This document shows positions 1 to 5,911 of a stretch of DNA of 14,722 nt, one piece after another. The position numbers and the translations under genes are program-made. Origin of the DNA: an uncultured Clostridium sp. (GTDB lineage Bacteria; Bacillota; Clostridia; TANB77; CAG-465). The notes under the pieces are model-generated. The model searched no databases. It had not been told where the DNA came from and saw only the letters and a program-made list of their open reading frames with translations. The DNA lies in NCBI GenBank assembly GCA_900554875.1, contig USJA01000013.1, positions 1 through 14,722 on the forward strand, in the 5' to 3' direction. Numbering within the stretch: position 1 is the stretch's first letter; each line of letters opens with the position of its first letter.

Positions 1-779
1 AAAATAGTGTTATTCAATATTTTGATAATATGAATAATGTGATATATAACGATAAGAAAAATATGTACTATATAGAAAATAGATATTTAGATAAATATAA
101 AAGATTTGATATACCACTTGAAATTATATATGAGGACGAATACTTGCTAATTGTTAATAAAAAAGCTGGAATGGCTATTCACCCATCATGTGCTAACTAT
201 GAAAAAACTCTTTCAAATGCTGTTGCAACATATTTAGAAAATCAAGGTATATATAGTATACATATAGTTACAAGACTTGATAAAAATACATCTGGAATAT
301 GCATATTTGCAAAGAATGAATATATTCAAGAATTGTTTGTAAGAAAAAAAGATGATATTAAATTAAAAAAAATATATATTGCAATTGTAAATGGAATTAT
401 AGATAAATCACACGATATAATTGAAAAACCAATCTCAAGAAAAGACAATTCTATTATACTTCGTCAAACATGTTTAAATGGCGACTATGCAAAAACGGAA
501 TATTATGTCACAAACATAAATTATGCAAAAAATTATTCTATTTTAAGTGTAATTCTTCATACTGGAAGAACTCATCAAATTAGAGTGCACATGGCAAGTA
601 TTGGGCATGTCTTACTTGGCGATACTTTGTATGCTGAAGAATACAATGAAAAAAACATTGACGCTTTAATTAATAGACAAGCTTTGCACTCTTATAAAAT
701 ATCTTTTTATCACCCAATTACTAAAAATAAAATTATACTAACATCAAATATTCCCGAAGATTTAAAAAAATTGATGTAA
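1..779 (+). CDS. RluA-family 23S rRNA/tRNA pseudouridine synthase, 5'-truncated by window edge
   Basis: The product converts a specific uridine in structured RNA (usually 23S rRNA) to pseudouridine in the cytoplasm. The family core is complete: the lead-in IPLEIIYEDEYLLIVNK, the catalytic motif TRLDKNTSG (Asp84 counted from the ATG at 30), and the C-terminal block HTGRTHQIRVHMA followed by LLGDTLY. An ATG exists at position 30, but the same frame is open to the first base, no Shine-Dalgarno sequence precedes that ATG, and family members carry some 50 to 90 more N-terminal residues (often an S4 domain). The true start is therefore probably outside the window, with bases 1-2 ending a codon. The gene converges on the CNNM gene; the only hairpin between them is at 854-886. 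RluC, RluD and YjbO subtypes cannot be separated from sequence alone. Confidence 0.9.
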   Translation, partial: NSVIQYFDNMNNVIYNDKKNMYYIENRYLDKYKRFDIPLEIIYEDEYLLIVNKKAGMAIHPSCANYEKTLSNAVATYLENQGIYSIHIVTRLDKNTSGICIFAKNEYIQELFVRKKDDIKLKKIYIAIVNGIIDKSHDIIEKPISRKDNSIILRQTCLNGDYAKTEYYVTNINYAKNYSILSVILHTGRTHQIRVHMASIGHVLLGDTLYAEEYNEKNIDALINRQALHSYKISFYHPITKNKIILTSNIPEDLKKLM

Positions 780-853
780 TAATTTTTAAACAAAAACAGA
801 AATAAGGTAGAATACATATTAATTATATAAAGTAATTGAAATAATTAAACAGA

Positions 854-886
854 TAAGAAGGACTGCAATATTTGCAGCCCTTCTTA
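854..886 (-). terminator. Hairpin between convergent genes, terminator of the CNNM gene
   Basis: The outer arms (taagaagg / ccttctta) and inner arms (ctgcaa / ttgcag) pair perfectly around one A/C mismatch and a 3-base loop. The hairpin starts 2 bases past the stop codon of the minus-strand gene. The tail on the minus strand is only moderately T-rich (tctgtttaatt), so termination may be weak. It may also stop transcripts from the plus-strand RluA gene. Confidence 0.6.
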
Positions 887-888
887 AG

Positions 889-1920
889 TTACTCTTCTTT
901 ATCATACTCATCAAAGATGTTACCTACAATTTCCTCTAGAGCATCCTCCATTGTAACAATACCTGTAACATTACCACTTTCATCAATTACAATGCTAATA
1001 GCTTCTCGTGACTTTTGCATATTTCTAAAGACATCATCAATCTTATCAGTTTCATTTACAAAATATGCTTTGTGAAGAATATCTTGCAAAATAAATTTTT
1101 GTTCTTTAACATATGATAAAATTATATCTTTAGTATTCAAAACTCCAACTATATTATTAATTGTATTATCATAAGCTGGAAGTCTGGTGTATTTGTTATC
1201 TTTTATAACACGTCTCAGTTCAGTATTTGAAATGTTTTTTTCAATTGCGACAACCTTACCAATTGGGGTCATAACTTTTTCAACTTCAGTGTCATTAAAA
1301 TTGAATATATTAAAAATATATTCACCCTCTTGTGGTTCAATTGCCCCAGAATCTTTTCCCTCAGCAATCATCAATCTAATTCCTTCTTCAGTTATTTTGT
1401 TTTCATTATCACCTTTTATACCAAGTAACTTTGAAACCAAATTAGTAGATTTTGTAAGAATCCAAACAAACGGGTATGTAACTTTCATTATAACTGAAAT
1501 CATACCAACCATTGCATATGCAATTTTTTCTGGATATCTCATTGCAAGACGTTTCGGAACGAGTTCTCCAAATACCAAAGTAAAAAATGAAAGTATTATC
1601 GTTATAACAATAAGAATAATAGTGTTTAATATAGAAGCAGAAATACCAATATCAGGTATAACAGCAACAATCTCACTTACAAATGTCTCAGCAGCTGATG
1701 CACTGGCTAAGAAACCAGCAAGTGTAATTCCAATTTGAATTGTTGCAAGAAATCTACTTGGATTATTAATCAACTCCTGTACCTTAATTGCTTTTTTACT
1801 TCCAAGTTTTACGTCCATCTTAAGTTTTGTCTTGTTAACAGACAAAAAAGCTATTTCAGATGCAGCAAATACTCCATTTAAAAGTATCAGCATAATTAAA
1901 AGAATAATTTGAACAAACAT
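889..1920 (-). CDS. CNNM-type (DUF21) membrane protein with a CBS-domain pair, short form lacking CorC_HlyC
   Basis: The 343-residue protein begins with a CNNM/DUF21 membrane region: hydrophobic segments around 1-25, 55-75, 95-120 and 133-157, with the conserved NGVFAASEIAFLS and FGELVPKRLA motifs. Two CBS domains follow (about 205-325), including KVMTP and VTMEDALEEIVG. The family (YrkA, TlyC, CorB types) is tied to Mg2+/Co2+ transport and often mis-labelled hemolysin. I chose the ATG at 1920 because AGGAGG lies 7 bases upstream; the longer frame to 2022 would overlap the HAD gene and has no such site. Full-length relatives are about 420-440 residues with a CorC_HlyC domain after the CBS pair. 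This one stops right after the second CBS domain, at an intact stop followed by a terminator. It lies at the downstream end of the prfB cluster. Confidence 0.88.
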   Translation of the reverse strand: MFVQIILLIMLILLNGVFAASEIAFLSVNKTKLKMDVKLGSKKAIKVQELINNPSRFLATIQIGITLAGFLASASAAETFVSEIVAVIPDIGISASILNTIILIVITIILSFFTLVFGELVPKRLAMRYPEKIAYAMVGMISVIMKVTYPFVWILTKSTNLVSKLLGIKGDNENKITEEGIRLMIAEGKDSGAIEPQEGEYIFNIFNFNDTEVEKVMTPIGKVVAIEKNISNTELRRVIKDNKYTRLPAYDNTINNIVGVLNTKDIILSYVKEQKFILQDILHKAYFVNETDKIDDVFRNMQKSREAISIVIDESGNVTGIVTMEDALEEIVGNIFDEYDKEE

Positions 1921-1960
1921 TAAAAATCCTCCTAGTATATAATGTATTATGTTTGTATCA

Positions 1961-1989
1961 TTTATATAATATATTGGATAAAAAATCAA
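1961..1989 (-). promoter_or_regulatory. Possible sigma-A promoter for the CNNM gene
   Basis: On the minus strand TTGATT (1984-1989) and TATAAA (1961-1966) are separated by 17 bases, within the 79-base gap between the HAD and CNNM genes. The inferred leader would be about 35 bases. In DNA this AT-rich a match of this quality can occur by chance. Confidence 0.45.
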
Positions 1990-1999
1990 GCCTACATGT

Positions 2000-2596
2000 T
2001 TATAAAACATCAAATATGTCATAAATGTCTTTTATGCATGTCGCTTTTACAGGCTTAACTTTTGATATAATTCCATCTCCAACATTTATATATTTAGTAC
2101 ATTTTGGACAGTTTCTATAATCATCCCAATAATTGTCACCTAAGAGATACTCAGGCTTGTTTTCATTTAAAAATTTTCCTTTATTTTTTGTATAGATAAT
2201 ATCTCTAAGGTTAAGTTCGGATGCAAACCTATTATTTGTAAGTATCCAAAACGAATAGCCTTTTTTATTTAATTCATCTATTATCCATACTCTTTTTTTG
2301 TACTCTTCATATACAATCTTTTTATATATATTTTCATATTCACTAAATATCTTATTATATGATATGTGTTTTTTTATTCCCGTACATAAAGAATACATCA
2401 AAAGCCGTAGCTTAAGTCCACCCATAGAATTACCTATTATTCCAAGGGAGTTAACAGCCCACAAAATTTTATCGATGAAAAGTATAAAAGGATGTTCTTT
2501 AAAAATTCCTTTAATTATTTTACAATCTACATTTTTAAAATCAAAAAATGTCATATCAAAATCTGAAATAACAAGATTTTTAATTGTAGCTTTCAT
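2000..2596 (-). CDS. HAD-like phosphatase-fold protein with a CxxC pair
   Basis: HAD superfamily signatures are visible. The nucleophile motif DFDMT (Asp12, Asp14) is near the N-terminus. Motif II is ILTNN, with Thr120. A candidate motif III lysine is at about 147 (NKPE), and the motif IV-like NVGDG has Asp174. About 100 mostly helical residues between motifs I and II could form a cap domain. CPKC (163-166), just before motif IV, could bind a metal. No second acidic residue follows GDG closely as in classical GDxxxD motifs, so catalysis may be altered. The start at 2596 has GGGAG 9 bases upstream. It lies 26 bases after prfB and is probably co-transcribed with it. The substrate is unknown; I call the fold, not the reaction. 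Confidence 0.7.
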   Translation of the reverse strand: MKATIKNLVISDFDMTFFDFKNVDCKIIKGIFKEHPFILFIDKILWAVNSLGIIGNSMGGLKLRLLMYSLCTGIKKHISYNKIFSEYENIYKKIVYEEYKKRVWIIDELNKKGYSFWILTNNRFASELNLRDIIYTKNKGKFLNENKPEYLLGDNYWDDYRNCPKCTKYINVGDGIISKVKPVKATCIKDIYDIFDVL

Positions 2597-2622
2597 TAGT
2601 TTTCACTCCCTAAAAAATAGTT

Positions 2623-3738
2623 TTATCCTATTATATCATTTTTCTTTATAAATTTCAAATATTCAAATATAAAACCATCTATTTTTCCATCCATAACTGC
2701 TTGAACATTTCCTACCTCATAGCCAGTTCTATGATCTTTAACAAGTGTATAAGGGCAAAAGACATATGATCTTATTTGTGATCCCCACGCGTTATCAGCA
2801 CTTTCTCCTTTTATATCCTTTAACATTTTACTGTGCTCTTCCATTTTCTTTGCGTATAATTTGGATTTTAACATTTTCATGGCATTTTCTCTGTTTTGAA
2901 GCTGTGATCTTTCTGTTTGACATGAAACAACAATACCACTTGGGATATGTTTTAATCGTACTGCTGAAGAAGTCTTGTTTACATGCTGACCTCCTGCACC
3001 ACTTGCCCTGTACACATCCATTTGTATATCTTCAGGTCTAATATCAAGTTTTATATCATCAGAAATTTCAGGCATAACTTCAACTGCTGCAAATGATGTA
3101 TGTCTTCTACTATTTGCATCAAATGGAGATATTCTAACTAATCTATGTACTCCATTTTCACTTTTTAAATACCCATATGCATTATCACCTTTCACCAAGA
3201 ATGAAACACTTTTTATGCCCGCTTCTTCACCTTCCTGCATATCTAATACTTCAATTTCAAAGTTAGATTTTGCCGCCCATTTTATATACATTCTATATAG
3301 CATAAGAGCCCAATCATGTGATTCAGTTCCGCCTGCTCCTGGATGGATTGTTAAAATAGCGTTATTAAAATCATAGTCCCCCGAAAGCAAAGTTTCAATA
3401 TTCAATTTTTCTATAGATTCTTTTAAATTATTAACTAGGTTTTGAGATTCTTTAAAACTTTCGATATCGTTTAATTCTTCTGCAAGTTCAAAATACCCTC
3501 TAGCATCTGATAATTCTCTTTGAATTGTCTCAACTTTCTGTATAATACTTTTTATACTTTTCATACTTTTAACAACCTTTGCAGATTTTTCCTTATCTTC
3601 CCAAAATCCTGGAATTAGAGTTTCCTCCTCAAGATTCTTCAATTCTACAAGTTTTGCATCATAACCTAAAGCTTCTTTTATTTTCTCAATACTTTCTAAA
3701 AGTGCATTCAATTGAGTTTTTAAAGTATCAAAATCCAT
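2623..3738 (-). CDS. prfB: Peptide chain release factor 2 (RF2), single unbroken frame
   Basis: RF2 reads UGA and UAA stop codons in the ribosomal A site and triggers peptide release. The RF2 tripeptide SPF (in RISPFDANSRR) sets stop-codon specificity, and the catalytic GGQ is in SGAGGQHVNKTSSAVRLKH. The N-terminal coiled-coil domain and the length of 371 residues fit the family (E. coli 365). Unlike many bacterial prfB genes there is no in-frame TGA near codon 26: the region reads straight through KEALGYDAK, so the usual +1 programmed frameshift for self-regulation is absent. GGAGG lies 11 bases before the ATG, inside the end of the preceding rluA-like gene, whose stop codon is 3 bases upstream. 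That suggests one mRNA and coupled translation. Confidence 0.96.
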   Translation of the reverse strand: MDFDTLKTQLNALLESIEKIKEALGYDAKLVELKNLEEETLIPGFWEDKEKSAKVVKSMKSIKSIIQKVETIQRELSDARGYFELAEELNDIESFKESQNLVNNLKESIEKLNIETLLSGDYDFNNAILTIHPGAGGTESHDWALMLYRMYIKWAAKSNFEIEVLDMQEGEEAGIKSVSFLVKGDNAYGYLKSENGVHRLVRISPFDANSRRHTSFAAVEVMPEISDDIKLDIRPEDIQMDVYRASGAGGQHVNKTSSAVRLKHIPSGIVVSCQTERSQLQNRENAMKMLKSKLYAKKMEEHSKMLKDIKGESADNAWGSQIRSYVFCPYTLVKDHRTGYEVGNVQAVMDGKIDGFIFEYLKFIKKNDIIG

Positions 3739-3741
3739 AAA

Positions 3742-4455
3742 TTAACATTCCTCCCATATTCTATCATGATTTTTTAAATCAGTTGGATAGCATGTAAATT
3801 CAAGGTATTCATCTTTTGTAGGATGAAAAAATGATAAATAGTATGACCATAAAGCCAAATTTTGCCCAACTTTATTTAATTTATTTCCATATTTAATATC
3901 ACCATACAAAGGATGAGATATATTTGAAAACTGTACCCTTATTTGATGATGTCTTCCTGTTTTTAAATTAATATCTACTTTAGTATAATCTTTTCCTTTA
4001 TACTTAAAATTATTTATAACCCTATACTCAAGTATTGATTCTTTTGCACCTTTAGTATTTTTGTCACATACCCTACTCATATTTAATCTTTGATTTTTAA
4101 CTAAATAGTTATGAAGTGTTAAATCCTTATCAGTTTTATCGATTTTTCCATTTACAATAGCAATGTACTTTTTCTTGAAATTTTTTTCTCTAATATAATT
4201 TGAAATCCTAGAAGCAGCTTTAGATGTCTTAGCAAATACCATAACTCCTCCAACCATTCTATCTAGTCTATGCACCAAACCTAAATATACTTCACCTGGC
4301 TTATTATATTTTTGTTTTATATATTTTTTTATAATTGTAAGCATATCTATATCTCCTGATTTATCCTGTTGTACAGGAATACCTACAGGTTTTACTAATA
4401 CAATTATATGATTATCCTCATATAATATATTTAAGTCTTCAATGTTAAATTCCAT
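3742..4455 (-). CDS. RluA-family pseudouridine synthase (no S4 domain)
   Basis: This is a 237-residue uridine-to-pseudouridine isomerase of the RluA class, acting on RNA in the cytoplasm. The N-terminal core reads LYEDNHIIVLVKPVGIPVQQD. The catalytic motif is HRLDRMVGG with Asp65, and the C-terminal block is KTGRHHQIRVQFSNISHPLYGD. The start at 4455 is supported by GGAG 7-10 bases upstream. A 13-residue extension is open in frame, but it would run through the rpmF terminator hairpin. The protein lacks the S4 domain of RluC and RluD and resembles the short YhcT/RluA-like members; its target base cannot be inferred. It lies between rpmF and prfB, so an rRNA target is plausible. Confidence 0.9.
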   Translation of the reverse strand: MEFNIEDLNILYEDNHIIVLVKPVGIPVQQDKSGDIDMLTIIKKYIKQKYNKPGEVYLGLVHRLDRMVGGVMVFAKTSKAASRISNYIREKNFKKKYIAIVNGKIDKTDKDLTLHNYLVKNQRLNMSRVCDKNTKGAKESILEYRVINNFKYKGKDYTKVDINLKTGRHHQIRVQFSNISHPLYGDIKYGNKLNKVGQNLALWSYYLSFFHPTKDEYLEFTCYPTDLKNHDRIWEEC

Positions 4456-4480
4456 ATACTTTCTCCTTTTTGAAACAAGA

Positions 4481-4503
4481 AAAAAACTCCACAAAGTGGA
4501 GTT
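4481..4503 (-). terminator. Intrinsic terminator after rpmF
   Basis: Perfect 8-bp stem (aactccac / gtggagtt) with a 3-base loop, followed on the minus strand by six T residues. It starts 8 bases after the rpmF stop codon, and its T tract ends about 25 bases before the downstream rluA-like start codon. Confidence 0.9.
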
Positions 4504-4510
4504 ATAATAA

Positions 4511-4714
4511 TTAGTTATTTTCTTTTTTCTCTTCTTTAGCCTTTATTTCAACAGCTTGTTTTTTGTTGTAATATCCACAAGAAGGACATGCTTTATGTGA
4601 AAGAACAGGTTCTCCACAATTAGAACATACTGATAAATTCTTATTTTCTAACTTCCAATTAGCACGTCTTAAATGAGTTCTTTCTTTAGACCATCTTCTT
4701 TTTGGTTGTGCCAT
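4511..4714 (-). CDS. rpmF: 50S ribosomal protein L32, zinc-ribbon form
   Basis: The 67-residue L32 protein sits in the large ribosomal subunit. It starts with the typical MAQPKRRWSKERTHLRRANW and has two CxxC pairs (Cys30/Cys33 and Cys43/Cys46) forming the zinc ribbon, so this is the zinc-containing paralogue type. The tail is Lys/Glu-rich. The ATG at 4714 is chosen because GGAGG lies 8-9 bases upstream and L32 characteristically begins MAxPKR; the open extension of 10 residues has no support. A consensus promoter lies upstream at 4787-4815. The DUF177 (yceD) gene that precedes rpmF in many Firmicutes is not here. Confidence 0.97.
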   Translation of the reverse strand: MAQPKRRWSKERTHLRRANWKLENKNLSVCSNCGEPVLSHKACPSCGYYNKKQAVEIKAKEEKKENN

Positions 4715-4786
4715 TTTATATTCCCTCCTTAAAAAGCAATTCATATATGTAAATATGTTACTTCTCTTTCAATTTGATACTAATAT

Positions 4787-4815
4787 ATTATATACTACCT
4801 AAAAGTCTTTGTCAA
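4787..4815 (-). promoter_or_regulatory. Consensus sigma-A promoter for rpmF
   Basis: Perfect TTGACA (4810-4815) and perfect TATAAT (4787-4792) on the minus strand with the optimal 17-base spacer. Transcription should start near 4780, giving a leader of about 66 bases before the rpmF ATG. This suits a ribosomal protein gene. Confidence 0.88.
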
Positions 4816-4884
4816 GAAATATATTTAAAATTTTAAATGAATTTTGTCTTTTTAACATAAAAGAGTAATAAAATTTGACATTGA

Positions 4885-4893
4885 TGATATAAT
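4885..4893 (+). promoter_or_regulatory. Possible extended -10 element for the 4944 gene
   Basis: TGATATAAT matches an extended -10. A perfect TTGACA lies at 4875-4880, but only 7 bases from this -10 (13 from a second -10-like TATACT at 4894), so it does not pair properly with either. The start point would be near 4900. Confidence 0.35.
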
Positions 4894-4943
4894 TATACTA
4901 GGTATATATTTATAAATCAACAAAATTAAGGAGGTTTAAATGT

Positions 4944-5534
4944 ATGGATGAAACTTTATTCAATACATTATTTGATCGTGAAATTCACAATTATGACTAC
5001 TTAAGGGGTCGAGTAGCTTGCTGTATAAAGCCCCTTTCAGATAAAATGGAAAAGAATTTAAGTGACGGTTATGTACGGTCTTTTTACAAAGCCACAATAT
5101 CATACAGTCAAGATTTAGTAGATCATTTTGGATTAGATTTTCTCGAACAGACAAAAAATGATTTTATAGAATTTAGAAATCATCTATTTGAATTATTTAA
5201 TTCAAATAATATTCATATGGCAAATAAAATTGATTATTCTATGTACATGTCATCGTATTATAAATTTGCTGAATATGTAGGATACTCTGACAGAAGCAGA
5301 ATGCTTAAAAGATTTTTTAATTTTAAAGTAATAGCTAATAACTTTAAAGAAGGAAAGATAACAAAAGAGGATTTTAGAAGTGAGATACTAAACCAGGCCA
5401 TATTTTTTGATGACGTAGTTAAAAAAATATTTCATGCACGTACAGAAGATCTATGTATATATTATTTTGTATATGATATAAGAGCTTCAGAAAATGCAAG
5501 AAGACTAACTCATCAAAAGAAAAAATACTCATAA
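4944..5534 (+). CDS. Unrecognised 196-residue protein, single-gene transcription unit
   Basis: I do not recognise the family. The protein is mixed in charge and probably largely helical, with no signal peptide, no clear membrane segment and no cysteine metal cluster. Aromatic residues are common (YMSSYYKFAEYVGY; DLCIYYFVYD) and the C-terminus is basic (ARRLTHQKKKYS). It is clearly a gene: AAGGAGG lies 9 bases before the ATG at 4944, and a strong terminator overlaps its stop codon. An earlier ATG at 4940, better spaced from the SD, reads only Met-Tyr-Gly-stop and its stop overlaps the real start region. The gene is divergent from rpmF with a 229-base shared upstream region. Cytoplasmic location and regulation are unknown; one possibility is a small clostridial regulator, but nothing in the sequence proves it. 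Confidence 0.75.
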   Translation: MDETLFNTLFDREIHNYDYLRGRVACCIKPLSDKMEKNLSDGYVRSFYKATISYSQDLVDHFGLDFLEQTKNDFIEFRNHLFELFNSNNIHMANKIDYSMYMSSYYKFAEYVGYSDRSRMLKRFFNFKVIANNFKEGKITKEDFRSEILNQAIFFDDVVKKIFHARTEDLCIYYFVYDIRASENARRLTHQKKKYS

Positions 5535-5564
5535 ACCAGGTAATATTACCTGGTTTGTCTTTTT
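5533..5564 (+). terminator. Strong intrinsic terminator of the 4944 gene
   Basis: A perfect 24-base palindrome (5533-5556, arms aaaccaggtaat / attacctggttt) overlaps the stop codon and is followed by gtcttttt. It isolates this gene from the DUF1294 gene downstream. Confidence 0.9.
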
Positions 5565-5576
5565 ATATTATAAAGC

Positions 5577-5605
5577 TTGATTTTTAATATGTAATATAGT
5601 ATATT
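5577..5605 (+). promoter_or_regulatory. Possible promoter for the DUF1294 gene
   Basis: TTGATT (5577-5582), a 17-base spacer and TATATT (5600-5605). The start point would be near 5612, leaving a leader of only about 9 bases and placing the weak SD (GGTGA) at the very 5' end. A promoter is needed here because the previous gene ends in a strong terminator. Confidence 0.4.
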
Positions 5606-5620
5606 AATATTGGTGATTAT

Positions 5621-5911
5621 ATGAAGATTTACATATTAGGATTAATTATATATATTGTTATAATAAACCTATTTTCAATCTTTTTAATGAAATATGATAA
5701 AATAAAAGCTAAAAATAATCAATATAGAATAAGTGAAAAAAAATTATTTTTGGTTGCCCTTATTTTAGGTGGCCCAGGGATATATATTGGTATGTACCTA
5801 TTTAGGCATAAAACAAAACATGTAAAATTTATAATAGGCATACCATTAATAATTATAGTAAATATCTTTAGTATATATTATTTAATTTTACATGTTTTTG
5901 TTAATCTATAG
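5621..5911 (+). CDS. DUF1294 small membrane protein
   Basis: The 96-residue integral membrane protein has three hydrophobic stretches (about 1-23, 40-60 and 70-95). The DUF1294 hallmarks are present: MKYDKIKAKNNQYRISE after the first segment, then LGGPGIYIGMYLFRHKTKHVKF. The family is widespread but has no established reaction, so none is assigned. The SD is weak (GGTGA, 5-9 bases upstream). Its stop codon TAG (5909-5911) directly abuts the argS stop codon on the other strand, with no terminator between, so its transcript must run into argS antisense. Confidence 0.85.
   Translation: MKIYILGLIIYIVIINLFSIFLMKYDKIKAKNNQYRISEKKLFLVALILGGPGIYIGMYLFRHKTKHVKFIIGIPLIIIVNIFSIYYLILHVFVNL

Noticed and set aside
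1187..1738. 183-residue open frame on the plus strand
   Set aside because: It lies wholly opposite the CNNM coding frame, lacks an SD, and its product looks like the reverse complement of a membrane protein. Antisense artefact.
1996..2010. Short palindrome at the HAD stop codon (atgttt/aaacat)
   Set aside because: Six AT-rich base pairs with no adjacent T tract; expected by chance in this DNA.
1921..2022. 34-residue N-terminal extension of the CNNM protein
   Set aside because: It would overlap the HAD gene and has no SD. The ATG at 1920 has AGGAGG at good spacing and starts the expected hydrophobic segment.
4456..4494. 13-residue extension of the rluA-like protein
   Set aside because: The extension runs through the rpmF terminator hairpin, and the ATG at 4455 has its own SD.
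4875..4880. Perfect TTGACA upstream of the 4944 gene as a -35 element
   Set aside because: The nearest -10-like hexamers are 7 and 13 bases away, outside the workable spacing; kept only as a note beside the extended -10.
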